Assembly: GCA_017303805.1 (NCBI GenBank) | Contig: JAFLBQ010000002.1 | Location: forward strand, 496,001 to 560,000 | Source of the DNA: Cytophagales bacterium | GTDB lineage: Bacteria; Bacteroidota; Bacteroidia; Cytophagales; Cyclobacteriaceae | Direction: 5' to 3' | DNA: 64,000 nt | Translations under genes and position numbers: made by a program | Shown here: one piece after another, positions 1-8,243 of the stretch | Layout: each line of letters starts with the position of its first letter | How positions within the stretch are numbered: position 1 is the stretch's first letter | Notes under the pieces: generated by a model | What the model saw: only the letters and a program-made list of their open reading frames with translations | Databases searched by the model: none | What the model was told of the DNA's origin: nothing

Positions 1-84
1 AATCCGCCACACATGTTTCCATTGATTGTCTTTCCAAAGGCCCACAGTTATGTCGCTGTTGCCAATATCTAAAGCCAGAAGCAT
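1..84 (-). CDS. coaX: Type III pantothenate kinase, N-terminal fragment
   Basis: The first 28 codons of a leftward gene run off the left edge. The translated start MLLALDIGNSDITVG is the typical N-terminus of CoaX, where the DxGN motif (residues 6-9) forms the first nucleotide-binding loop of the ASKHA kinase fold. The enzyme phosphorylates pantothenate in the first step of coenzyme A synthesis. Only the amino end is visible, so completeness cannot be judged. The identification rests on this motif alone but is quite specific. Confidence 0.85.
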   Translation of the reverse strand, partial: MLLALDIGNSDITVGLWKDNQWKHVWRI

Positions 85-216
85 AGCGCAAGATGGAGAG
101 AATTTACTTGTTGGTCTAACATTGAGGCAACAATAAACAACACATCTTAAAAAATTCTAAAATTAGAATCGTGTGGTTTACTTTCTGGTGAAAGCAACAG
201 TTAATAGGAGTAAGCC

Positions 217-555
217 CTAAATTAAATTAAACACTTTTTGATTGAGTGCCTGTATAACAGATTGAAAGGCCTCTGGTGTGATAGCTGCTATCTTGTGAAT
301 TATTAATTTATTATTTAAACAGAATATTTTATGTAATCTTAGCCCGCTAGCCAATGCCAATTTTCCTTCGAGCATTTTATCTTCCAGATGAAGATAGGTG
401 GAATCGCGACTTACTTTGGAAGTTATTTGGATGCATACGAAATCAGAAATACCTATTTTATTCGAAGATATTATTAATGCCGGCCTTAGTTTTGTTTGGG
501 TTAGATCTGTGAATGGGAAGTGAATCAGAACAATATCTCGCTGTTGGAATAGCAT
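217..555 (-). CDS. MazF/PemK-family toxin of a type II toxin-antitoxin pair
   Basis: The 112-residue protein has the MazF/PemK/CcdB-like SH3 barrel pattern: an N-terminal strand (RDIVLIHFPF), then RPALIIS with Arg24, and the QITSK segment with Thr45-Ser46, which matches the conserved catalytic Arg and Thr/Ser of MazF endoribonucleases. Members cleave mRNA at short motifs. It starts 4 bases after the stop of the 67-residue gene 560..763, the usual antitoxin-first operon order. The length is normal for the family and no motif is missing. Function as an active RNase is inferred from the family. Confidence 0.85.
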   Translation of the reverse strand: MLFQQRDIVLIHFPFTDLTQTKLRPALIISSNKIGISDFVCIQITSKVSRDSTYLHLEDKMLEGKLALASGLRLHKIFCLNNKLIIHKIAAITPEAFQSVIQALNQKVFNLI

Positions 556-559
556 CCGT

Positions 560-763
560 CTATTTTTTTAAATAGGAATAAGCAGTATCCCATTGCTCGT
601 CTTCAGGGCTATTCCAATCCTCGGCAAGAGATTCTTCAGAAATCAGTGTGAATTCATCCTCTCGGCCTCCGGCACTAACGTTCATTCCCATTTCTTCAGC
701 AAGACGCGCAAGCAATTGTAATTTTTCATTACTATCACTTTCTATTCTTAGAACCGCTTTCAT
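560..763 (-). CDS. Probable antitoxin partner of the MazF-like toxin
   Basis: This 67-residue acidic protein (many Glu and Asp in its second half) lies directly upstream of the MazF-like toxin with a 4-base gap, in the position of an antitoxin. I recognise no classical DNA-binding fold such as AbrB, Phd or RHH, but the N-terminal MKAVLRIESD stretch could form a dimerising strand. The acidic C-terminal half (EESLAEDWNSPEDEQWD) would suit the toxin-wrapping tail of MazE-type antitoxins. The assignment comes from gene order and composition, not from a family match. Confidence 0.7.
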   Translation of the reverse strand: MKAVLRIESDSNEKLQLLARLAEEMGMNVSAGGREDEFTLISEESLAEDWNSPEDEQWDTAYSYLKK

Positions 764-767
764 TCTT

Positions 768-775
768 CAAATGTA
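768..775 (-). promoter_or_regulatory. -7 promoter element of the toxin-antitoxin operon
   Basis: On the minus strand the bases read TACATTTG, matching the Bacteroidota -7 consensus TAnnTTTG. It ends only 5 bases before the antitoxin ATG at 763, so the transcript would be almost leaderless. No clear -33 TTTG lies at the usual 19-22 base spacing. Confidence 0.4.
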
Positions 776-855
776 AAGAAACTCCCGGATAGAATTCTAA
801 CCAACCCTAAAAACTAATGGATCAATTGCCAGACAAGGCGTGTTTACGTACATCC

Positions 856-1557
856 TCAATCTTTTTTAACCACGCTTGCACCAGAGGTTTCAACGATCAA
901 CTCGGGGTTACCCCGATAGAGAACTTCGCTGGCACCGGTAGCAGCAACCTGCAACTTTTGAAATACATTAATACGGCCAAGGCTGGCGCCTGAGATGTTC
1001 AGCTTGGCTTGCGCAGTTTCGAATTCAAAGGCACTTAGCACCGAGGCGCCAGAAATAATGCCATCTACCCACTGGCCTGCACCGCGCAAGCGCAGTTGCG
1101 AGGCACCGTTTATATTCAGGTACAATTCATCTGCATCCATATCGATTTGCCCGAGCGATGCCCCCGATAGGGTTACGTCCAGCCGGGCCACATCAAAGCC
1201 ACTTACTCTGCCATTTACGGCACCAGAAAAATTCAGGCCCGATACCACCGGCATAGTAATGGTAACAAACGTGGTGTATTGCCTGCGCTCGGATTTATCA
1301 AAACGGAGCGCTAACGCATTACCGCGTTTAACTACTTGCAGGTCGTTCAGATTTCTACGATCGCCTTCTGCTACTATGGAATAGTTACTGCCGTACACGA
1401 TGGTAACATCCAATGCATCGCCTGCTTCCACCCGATCAAAATCAACCACCGCAAATGATTGAATATCCGACTGGCGCGGCCCGGGGTCTTCATCGTTCAA
1501 ACAGGCGCTTAGCCCGGTGGCAGATAACGCGAAAAGCAGAACATGGAAACGCTTCAT
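856..1557 (-). CDS. Head-GIN domain (DUF2807) lipoprotein
   Basis: From the ATG at 1557 this is a 233-residue lipoprotein: a short hydrophobic leader ends in LSAC, a lipobox with the acylated Cys at residue 19. The rest is the putative auto-transporter adhesin head-GIN domain, recognisable by repeated strands with (S/N)GAS or GAN turns (SGAS occurs four times), a repetitive beta-helix. The longer reading frame up to 1617 would bury the signal peptide, so the internal ATG is chosen. It is the last gene of the leftward sigma/FecR/TonB operon, 49 bases after the receptor stop. Its role there is unknown; a surface or periplasmic accessory is likely. Confidence 0.85.
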   Translation of the reverse strand: MKRFHVLLFALSATGLSACLNDEDPGPRQSDIQSFAVVDFDRVEAGDALDVTIVYGSNYSIVAEGDRRNLNDLQVVKRGNALALRFDKSERRQYTTFVTITMPVVSGLNFSGAVNGRVSGFDVARLDVTLSGASLGQIDMDADELYLNINGASQLRLRGAGQWVDGIISGASVLSAFEFETAQAKLNISGASLGRINVFQKLQVAATGASEVLYRGNPELIVETSGASVVKKD

Positions 1558-1606
1558 AGTCTTTTTATTTTTACGTAGGACAAGTGCTTGCCGCTTTACC
1601 CCTATC

Positions 1607-3952
1607 TTAAAATTCAATTTTATAACTGAGCACCGGTAGCAGCGGCATCATATACCACTTTTTAAATTCTCCGCTTTGAGGTTCGAAGTACTGCCCACCC
1701 AGGTTTTTACGATTGGTAGCGTTTTGAAGATCAAGCGCAAGGGTGGAGGTTGCGCGGGGGCGGTTTCGTTTCAAGCTTACCCGAATGTCGGTTCGAAAAT
1801 AATCCGGTAGTTGCTCGGTATAGGCCAGGGTTTCGATGTAGCGGGTTTCATTCAGTTCAATAGACCTGGCAATATCGATGGGTGTGGTCCAGAAGCCACC
1901 GGTATAAAGTGTGCGTAGGTTTAATCCCACTACCCGGCCCTTTTTCCAGTTGTATTCTTTGCCGGCTGTAAAGCTTATTGCATGGCGCCCATTAAAGCGC
2001 GTATTGCGCCACACGTTATCCAGTGCTTTGTAGTTAGAGTTATACAGCGAGGTAGAAAGCAGGAAATAGAAATCATTGTGAAGAAATTGTTCCAGGGTAA
2101 GTTCCAAACCATAGTTGCGCCCAAATCCTTTGTTAACCAGCGTGCGAGTTTCAAATCCCTGTTCGAAAACTAATGTAGAGAGCGGACTGTTAACATCGTT
2201 GCGTACCGCAATATTGTACAAATGCTGATAGTATGTTTCGGCTTTTACCCGAAGGTGGCGCGTAAGTGCGCGGTCGTAACCCAGTACCAAGTGGTGGGCC
2301 TTATTAAACCCAAGATTTTTATTGGGTTGGATGAATGATCCGTCTGGTTGTTCTATGCGCGTTTCATACACGGTAACCGGCTGCATCTGGCTATGCAAAC
2401 CATAGCCTAGCGAAAGCGATTGTTGCTCGCTCAATTCGTACTTAACCGATGCGCGCGGTTCTATCGACAAGGTTTGATTATTGGTAAGATAAAGAACATG
2501 AGCCCCGGCATTCAAACTAAGCTGTTCATTCATTTTGTAATTCAATTGCGAAAATGCCTGTGCGGTGGTAGCATGTAATTTTGAATCAAGCGGTTCTACA
2601 ATTACTGCAAGCCCGGCATCGCGGTAACGAAGGTTTAGCGTATAGGTGTACTGGTTAACGTAAACACCCGAACGCAATGCGCTGCGCGCATTGAATTTAT
2701 GATTGAGAACCGAGCTAACCGTAACCTTGCGGTTAGAATACTTTTGCAGGTAATTGAATTGCGGACTATACGAATTATCAAGGCGGTATTCTTCGTAGCC
2801 ATTTCCGGTACCCGAAAGCACTATGGCTGTTTGCAAATAGGTAGCGGCATTAAGAGTAATAGCGTGTTTAAGTCCGGCTGCGCCTGTGTTAGAAAAGTAG
2901 TTAGAGTTGAAGCGCTGGTAGTCAAACTCCCATTGGGTAGAATCTTTTTTGGCCTTTTGCAGTTGATCGCTCAACCCGCCAAAGCCAAACAACGAAAAGT
3001 TGCCAAACCTGTTGGTGGGCAGGTAAATGTTGTACGATAAATCCTGGAAATTAGTAACTGCATCGCCAATATTAACGCCCAGTTGGGAAAGTACGCTTAG
3101 CGTAGAGTAGCGATAGTTAATCAAATACGAACCGCGGTATTTTTTTGAAAAGGGACCCTCAGCAGCAAGGTCTATTCCCAGCACCCCAGCCTGCACAGTG
3201 TACTCGCGTTTTTCGTTGTTGCCTTTGCGCAGGTTCAAGTCAAACACACCGGCTAATGCATTGCCGTATTCGGCAGCAAACGCTCCCGTAGAAAAATCGG
3301 AGTTTGCCAAGAGCTGCGAGCTCAAAATGGAAATACCACCACCCGAAGAGCCTACCACGGCAAAGTGGTTGGGGTTAGGAATATCTACGCCCTCCATGCG
3401 CCAGAGTAAACCAAATGGCGAGTTGCCGCGAATGGAAATGGAGTTGCCCCCATCATCGGCAGTAACTACGCCTGCAAACGAAACAGCCGCACGAGCCGGG
3501 TCGTTTACAGCCGCTGCAAACTTGCGCGTTTCTTCAACCGAAAACGTACGCGTACTCACCACGGCCATCTCGTTCAAAGGTTTATTCTTCTCCGCATCGG
3601 GCCGCACAACAATTTCGTTGAGTTGGGTAACATCTTCTTCTATGCTTACGGTTAGCACTACCTCTTTGCCCGAGTTAACAATTACATTGGCTACCGTTAC
3701 CTCCTTGTAGCCAACAAAAGAAATTCGGAAGGTGTGTGTGCCTATTGCAACTTGACTAAATCTGAAATTTCCATCCGGATCGGTGGTGGTGCCAATTAAT
3801 GGATCGGAATTTTGAAGCACTACAGATGCTCCAGGTAATCCAATTTTTGACACCTTGTCGATAACCGTACCCCGAACGGTTTGGGTAAGTTGTTGGCCGT
3901 GCACCAAAGGGGTTACTAAAAAAAATACAAGCAGAAGAATAAACCTTGACAT
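1607..3952 (-). CDS. TonB-dependent outer-membrane receptor with CarboxypepD_reg-like N-terminal domain
   Basis: The 781-residue protein has a signal peptide (1-19), a CarboxypepD_reg-like domain (about 25-113, with PGASVVLQNS and the DPDGNFRFSQV turn), a plug (about 130-250, with SIRGNSPFGLLWRMEGVDIPNP) and a 22-strand-type barrel to the C-terminal aromatic-rich end SYKIEF. No STN signalling domain is present, although the operon encodes a sigma factor and FecR. No SusD partner is encoded nearby, so import of a small ligand is more likely than glycan uptake; the substrate cannot be read from the sequence. It lies 84 bases after the STN/repeat protein and is probably co-transcribed. Confidence 0.9.
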   Translation of the reverse strand: MSRFILLLVFFLVTPLVHGQQLTQTVRGTVIDKVSKIGLPGASVVLQNSDPLIGTTTDPDGNFRFSQVAIGTHTFRISFVGYKEVTVANVIVNSGKEVVLTVSIEEDVTQLNEIVVRPDAEKNKPLNEMAVVSTRTFSVEETRKFAAAVNDPARAAVSFAGVVTADDGGNSISIRGNSPFGLLWRMEGVDIPNPNHFAVVGSSGGGISILSSQLLANSDFSTGAFAAEYGNALAGVFDLNLRKGNNEKREYTVQAGVLGIDLAAEGPFSKKYRGSYLINYRYSTLSVLSQLGVNIGDAVTNFQDLSYNIYLPTNRFGNFSLFGFGGLSDQLQKAKKDSTQWEFDYQRFNSNYFSNTGAAGLKHAITLNAATYLQTAIVLSGTGNGYEEYRLDNSYSPQFNYLQKYSNRKVTVSSVLNHKFNARSALRSGVYVNQYTYTLNLRYRDAGLAVIVEPLDSKLHATTAQAFSQLNYKMNEQLSLNAGAHVLYLTNNQTLSIEPRASVKYELSEQQSLSLGYGLHSQMQPVTVYETRIEQPDGSFIQPNKNLGFNKAHHLVLGYDRALTRHLRVKAETYYQHLYNIAVRNDVNSPLSTLVFEQGFETRTLVNKGFGRNYGLELTLEQFLHNDFYFLLSTSLYNSNYKALDNVWRNTRFNGRHAISFTAGKEYNWKKGRVVGLNLRTLYTGGFWTTPIDIARSIELNETRYIETLAYTEQLPDYFRTDIRVSLKRNRPRATSTLALDLQNATNRKNLGGQYFEPQSGEFKKWYMMPLLPVLSYKIEF

Positions 3953-4036
3953 ACAATTTCTTTTTAGATTTTTGATTGTATGACAAGAGTGAAAGGACTA
4001 CCCCCTAATGCGCCAGTATATTTTTAAAATGTTTAG

Positions 4037-5836
4037 CTACAGAAATCGTAAGCCCACTTTTGCACCCAGCCAAAGCGCCAGGTTAGTGTTAGCTCCAACT
4101 TTTACCGTATAGGTAGAGGGCGTATAATACGTAAACAAGCCGGGGTTATCCGCAAAGGAAGGCCGGCTTACATACCCATTAAGTGTTAAACCGGTAGCAA
4201 TAGAAAATTTAGGAGCAAGTTGAAAATCGAAACCGAGGTAGGCTTTATTTAATAAACTGAGCGAGTTGGTAAACCCACCTTTATTTACATGCTGACTCAC
4301 CAGGTCAAAATCCAGGTACCACCACTTTGTAAGTTTACGGGTTGCACCAACTCCGTATCCAAAGGTCCACACCGAGGTATCGTTTGCTGCGAATGATTTT
4401 TCGGGTTTAAAGCCCGCGGTGAGTATGGTATAGAATTTTCGGACTCCGGTACGAAAGGCAACGTTTACCGGAAACACTTCATCGGCAGCAACTTCAATTT
4501 TATGATATCCACGGTTTACGAAACTGAATAAACCGATGGGTACCCCGCCCACACTATCTGCGTAATTGATTATTGCTAGTTGAGTGCCGCGTACTTTGCC
4601 GGCATAGTTAAAGAACCCGCTTATTTGCGAACCGTAAATTTTGTCGGTAGCAATATTAGCAAAGCCCGCAAACTGCGAGCCGCGGTAATTGCCACGCTGC
4701 ACATTGGCAAAGCCTGCCGCCTGCACCCCATACGAAGCCTGGTTATTAAAATTACTAAACCCTGCCACCTGCACGCCATTCATGCTGCTAAGGTTAGTAT
4801 TTGAAAAGCCGGCAACCTGCACTCCGTGGGCATCGCTTAAGTTGGTGTTGGCAAAGCCCGCTAATTGTACTGCGGTTGTGCTGCCTCCGTTCAGGTTAAA
4901 GAACCCTGCGGTTTGAATGCCATAAAAGTTACCTCCTACCATATTGCCAAAGCCGGCAATTTGCAACCACCGCACATCGCCCCGGTCCAGATTAACAAAG
5001 AACCCTAATTCGATTTGGCGTGTACCCAATGAATAGCCGCCAAAAAAATTAATGGAGTATTCGTTAATAACATTGGCGCTAAGCCGGCCATTGCTACCAA
5101 TAAAAGGAAGAATTGATACTTGCGCCAGCGCATACAAGGTATCTGAAATGTTTTGAACGTTCGGTTCGGATGCGTAGGGTAGTGTTAATTCTTCTTTTAA
5201 AGTTGGAGTGAAAAGGGAATCGGTTTTTAGCTCTGGCAGTTCTGTTGCGAGCGGCACCAAAGGCCTCATGGTAATAATGTAATACTGGTTAGCGGATTCG
5301 GTAATTTGAAGAAGTGTATCGCGATACTCTTTTTTACTTACAGAAAGTAACAACGAATCAGTTCGTTTTTCGATTTTGATTCGAAAAAAGCCATAGGCAT
5401 CGGTAATAGTAGAAGTTATGGACGGTTTGTGGTAAATACTTACTTGTGGCAGCTTGTTGCCAGCCACATCTTCTACATAGCCACTTACAATAAGGGTTAC
5501 TGCATTGTTTTTAACGGGTGGTGCCGGAGTTTTTGTTAGAATTACATAGTTGCCTTTTGCTTTATACGTAAGCTGGCCCGCGAAAATTTCATTTAGTACC
5601 TGGCGTACGGTTAAATTCTGAATGTTTAAACTAATCGTAAGGTCCGGATCGACAATCGAGCTGTTATACGAAAATGAAAACCCGCCTAGCTGGCCGATGC
5701 GGGTTAAAATCAAAGTTATTTTTTCATTCTCTGCCACTAACGAAACGGGACGTTCCAGCAGCGGCAAGTCTTTAGCTTGTTGCGCAAAAACTCCTATGCT
5801 TACTACCCAAAGAATAAGTACGTAGAAAAGTCTCAT
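4037..5836 (-). CDS. STN domain plus CarboxypepD-like domain fused to an LA_2272-type surface repeat region
   Basis: The start is set at the ATG at 5836, which gives a signal peptide (MRLFYVLILWVVSIGVFAQQ) and 599 residues; the longer open frame has an unlikely charged N-terminus. Residues about 33-100 form an STN domain (VRQVLNEIFAG and YVILTK are typical), and 115-190 a CarboxypepD_reg-like domain. Residues about 272-442 hold ten or eleven 16-residue repeats of the form GxQxAGFxN, as in LA_2272-family surface repeat proteins. The C-terminal 150 residues look like outer-membrane beta strands. It follows fecR by 8 bases. STN domains normally sit on the TonB receptor and contact FecR; here the domain is on this separate protein, so it is the likely signal input of the operon. 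Confidence 0.8.
   Translation of the reverse strand: MRLFYVLILWVVSIGVFAQQAKDLPLLERPVSLVAENEKITLILTRIGQLGGFSFSYNSSIVDPDLTISLNIQNLTVRQVLNEIFAGQLTYKAKGNYVILTKTPAPPVKNNAVTLIVSGYVEDVAGNKLPQVSIYHKPSITSTITDAYGFFRIKIEKRTDSLLLSVSKKEYRDTLLQITESANQYYIITMRPLVPLATELPELKTDSLFTPTLKEELTLPYASEPNVQNISDTLYALAQVSILPFIGSNGRLSANVINEYSINFFGGYSLGTRQIELGFFVNLDRGDVRWLQIAGFGNMVGGNFYGIQTAGFFNLNGGSTTAVQLAGFANTNLSDAHGVQVAGFSNTNLSSMNGVQVAGFSNFNNQASYGVQAAGFANVQRGNYRGSQFAGFANIATDKIYGSQISGFFNYAGKVRGTQLAIINYADSVGGVPIGLFSFVNRGYHKIEVAADEVFPVNVAFRTGVRKFYTILTAGFKPEKSFAANDTSVWTFGYGVGATRKLTKWWYLDFDLVSQHVNKGGFTNSLSLLNKAYLGFDFQLAPKFSIATGLTLNGYVSRPSFADNPGLFTYYTPSTYTVKVGANTNLALWLGAKVGLRFL
4511..5023 (-). repeat. Ten to eleven degenerate 48-bp repeats encoding GxQxAGFxN units
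   Basis: Within the STN protein, residues 272-442 repeat with a 16-residue period. The best copies are GVQVAGFSNTNLSSMN, GVQVAGFSNFNNQASY and GVQAAGFANVQRGNYR; the outer copies are degraded (for example GTQLAIINYADSVG). At DNA level the copies differ enough that this is an old protein repeat rather than a recent tandem expansion. The alternating polar and small-apolar pattern suits a beta-solenoid or barrel hairpins. Confidence 0.8.
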
Positions 5837-5844
5837 GCAGCGAT

Positions 5845-6852
5845 TTATTGTGACGTGGTGCATCCTTCGCCATCCAGAATCAGTTCTTCGCCTTTGCGGG
5901 TAAGGGTCAGGTTCATGGTTTCGGCTATCACTTCGGCAATAATGGCTGCATTGTCTTCTTTGTAGTTTGCGGTAAGCCGGCAATCAAAAAGTTTTTTGTT
6001 GGCAAGTACGATGTGCGAATTGTACACTTCGTTAAGCAGGGCCACTACGGTTTTTAGATCGGTATTGTTAAAGCTGAACACTTTGGTTTTATAAGCCAGC
6101 ACGTTCGTATCGGGTTTATCGATACGATAGAACATTTTATGGCGCTTGCTGTAGATAGCTTGTTGGCCGGCTTTCAGGTTAAGGCCGCTATCGTATAGGG
6201 TATAAAACTGTACTTCGCCCTCGGTTACTAAGATTTCAATCGTATCTTTTTCGGGGTAGGCCTTCAGGTTAAATGCTGTGCCAATGTCGCGAACTAAAAT
6301 TTCATTGGCTTCAATTACAAAGGGGTTCTCGCTGTCGTGCTTTACCGTAAAGAACGCCTCGCCTTGCAATTTAACCACCCGGGCTTTTTCTTTTGAGTTA
6401 TAGCTATAGGCTAACTCGCTGCGTTTGTTCAGAAAGGCAGTGCTTCCATCGGGAAGATTGTTCTGCAGTGTTGAGTCGCGGCTGGTAAGCGTTAGCTTTT
6501 GATTGGCTGGTGTAATGGGGTTGTTCAAAAAGTAAACGATACCCAAAAAGATTGCTATACCCGCAGCGATGCGCACCCAGACGGTAGAAATTTGCGTGCG
6601 TTGCTCCATGGCAACAACCTTAGTCTTATCCAGTTTGTGTTTCACTTTTGTCCAGGCAGCGTCCGTATCGAAGTCGGTAGCCATATTACTGGCGCCTGCG
6701 TTGTCGAAAATAGTTTTAAGATTTTCAAAATAAGTCTTGTTAGCCTCGTGCTGGGCAATCCATGCAGCCACTTGCTGCTGCTCTTGTTCAGTGGCTTCTC
6801 CGGCTAACAATTTGCCTATTAAATCATCCATATCGTGCGGCTGCAATCCCAT
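5845..6852 (-). CDS. FecR-family anti-sigma factor
   Basis: The 335-residue protein has a cytoplasmic N-terminal part (1-90, with the DDLIGKLLAGEATEQE segment that binds sigma), one membrane helix (about 91-109) and a periplasmic FecR domain (about 125-225, with LPDGSTAFLNKRSELAY, GEAFFTVKHD and DIGTAFNLKAYP), then the C-terminal DUF4974 domain (FSFNNTDLKTVVALLNEVYN). The start codon overlaps the sigma stop by one base (TAATG), which implies translational coupling; ATG at 6831 is an alternative. It should hold the ECF sigma factor inactive until a signal arrives through an STN domain. Confidence 0.92.
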   Translation of the reverse strand: MGLQPHDMDDLIGKLLAGEATEQEQQQVAAWIAQHEANKTYFENLKTIFDNAGASNMATDFDTDAAWTKVKHKLDKTKVVAMEQRTQISTVWVRIAAGIAIFLGIVYFLNNPITPANQKLTLTSRDSTLQNNLPDGSTAFLNKRSELAYSYNSKEKARVVKLQGEAFFTVKHDSENPFVIEANEILVRDIGTAFNLKAYPEKDTIEILVTEGEVQFYTLYDSGLNLKAGQQAIYSKRHKMFYRIDKPDTNVLAYKTKVFSFNNTDLKTVVALLNEVYNSHIVLANKKLFDCRLTANYKEDNAAIIAEVIAETMNLTLTRKGEELILDGEGCTTSQ

Positions 6853-7430
6853 TAGGGTATCCAGTTATTCATAAAAATTAAAAACAAGGGCAGGTAATCT
6901 TTTAGTTGTTCGCGCATCAACTTCAAAGCCTTGCCCATGTGGTTCTCTACCGTTTTAATAGAAATCTTTAGCTGGTCTGCAATTTCCTGGTATTTCAATT
7001 CTTCAAACCGGCTAAGCTGAAAAACCAACCGGCATTGATCGGGTAAAGTTTGCATGGCTTCGGTAATTTTTACTTCCAGTTCGGCCGCTTGCAGGGTGTG
7101 CATCACCGCATCGGTAGTTGTATCGCCAACATAAAGTTGATGCGCCACGTGTTGTTGCTTTACTTTTTCATGCTTTAGTACGTTAATGCAACTATTGCGT
7201 ACCATGCGGTACAAGTAAGCCTTTAACGAAGTTTCGATTTGAATAAGGGTGCGCTTTTCCCACACCGAAATAAAGGCGGCCTGCACTACCTCTTCGGCTT
7301 CTTCTTTATCTTTTAAGAAAGTGAAGGCGTAGCGGCACAGGGGTTGGTAATAAGCGCGAAAAATCATCTCGAAGGAACTTTGGTTGCCCTGCCGGAATTT
7401 TTCTAATACCTGCTTTTCCGATAATTCCAC
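6852..7430 (-). CDS. ECF RNA polymerase sigma factor (Bacteroidota FecI-like)
   Basis: The 192-residue protein has sigma region 2 (about 19-60, FEMIFRAYYQPLCRYAF and AEEVVQAAFISVWEKR) and region 4 (about 129-177, LPDQCRLVFQLSR then the helix-turn-helix YQEIADQLKISIKTVENHM). Length and motifs match the Bacteroides expansion family of RNA polymerase sigma-70 factors. It is the first gene of the operon and is coupled by a one-base overlap to fecR. It probably activates its own operon and the receptor gene further downstream. Confidence 0.93.
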   Translation of the reverse strand: MELSEKQVLEKFRQGNQSSFEMIFRAYYQPLCRYAFTFLKDKEEAEEVVQAAFISVWEKRTLIQIETSLKAYLYRMVRNSCINVLKHEKVKQQHVAHQLYVGDTTTDAVMHTLQAAELEVKITEAMQTLPDQCRLVFQLSRFEELKYQEIADQLKISIKTVENHMGKALKLMREQLKDYLPLFLIFMNNWIP

Positions 7431-7514
7431 CGCCCTTGTTTACGAGTTTTGGTGCAATTTACGGCTTTTGGGCGCTGTGGTTATGACAACTTCTGCAACT
7501 TTTACCCCTAAGGA

Positions 7515-7546
7515 CAAAAAAAATAAGCCGGTGGTTTCCGGCTTAT
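7515..7546 (-). terminator. Rho-independent terminator of the sulP-carbonic anhydrase operon
   Basis: A perfect 9-bp inverted repeat, ATAAGCCGG / CCGGCTTAT (7523-7531 and 7538-7546) with a 6-base loop, is followed on the minus strand by nine T residues (7515-7523 is A-rich on the plus strand). It lies 25 bases past the carbonic anhydrase stop. Confidence 0.9.
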
Positions 7547-7570
7547 GTACTGTAATAGCTTACTGGTTGG

Positions 7571-8212
7571 TCAACTCTTTACACGTTCAAATTTATATAC
7601 ATCGGGCATCTCCGAGTCATCGTGCATGGTTACGTTCAAATCTTTTATTAACCCGTTGCGGATGTCGTAAACCCAACCGTGTATGTAGGGGCCACCACGT
7701 TTTTGCCACGCGTTTTGAATAATAGAAGTTTTACCAAGGTCGTAAACCTGTTCCATTACATTCAGTTCAATAAACCGATCTTCGCGTTGTTTCATATCGG
7801 CAATTGCTTCCAGTTCTGCCTGGTGCATGCGGTACACATCCTTAATGTGCCTGATCCAGTTATCGATTAACCCAACTTGCTTGTTGCCCATGGCGGTACG
7901 CACCCCACCGCACCCGTAGTGGCCGCACACAATCACGTGTTTTACTTCCAAAACGTTTACGGCATAATCCAGCACACTTAGCATATTCATATCGGTATGC
8001 ACTACCATGTTGGCAATATTGCGATGCACAAACACCTCACCGGGTTGTGTTCCGGTAATTTCGTTGGCGGGCACGCGACTATCGGCACACCCAATCCATA
8101 AGAAATCGGGCTGTTGCGTGTTGGCTAACTTGTTAAAAAAATCTTTGTCTTCTTGCAGGCGTTGTTTTACCCAGGCCTGATTTTGAAGCAGCAGTTGTTC
8201 GTAGCGTTTCAT
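7571..8212 (-). CDS. Beta-class carbonic anhydrase
   Basis: The 213-residue protein carries the full beta-class zinc site: Cys42, Asp44 and Arg46 in CADSRV, then His98 and Cys101 in the CGHYGCGG motif. The family interconverts CO2 and bicarbonate in the cytoplasm, usually as a dimer or tetramer. It follows the SulP transporter by 31 bases on the same strand and is followed by a strong terminator, so the pair should be one transcript. The context suggests bicarbonate uptake or pH and CO2 balance rather than CO2 fixation, as no carboxysome or RuBisCO gene is present. Confidence 0.95.
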   Translation of the reverse strand: MKRYEQLLLQNQAWVKQRLQEDKDFFNKLANTQQPDFLWIGCADSRVPANEITGTQPGEVFVHRNIANMVVHTDMNMLSVLDYAVNVLEVKHVIVCGHYGCGGVRTAMGNKQVGLIDNWIRHIKDVYRMHQAELEAIADMKQREDRFIELNVMEQVYDLGKTSIIQNAWQKRGGPYIHGWVYDIRNGLIKDLNVTMHDDSEMPDVYKFERVKS

Positions 8213-8243
8213 GGTGTTTTTTCTATTTTTTAGTGATGAAGTT

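Noticed and set aside
4511-5023. Possible recent tandem DNA repeat or phase-variable tract
   Set aside because: The 48-base units differ at many positions and no short nucleotide tract repeats exactly, so slippage is unlikely; only the protein repeat is real.
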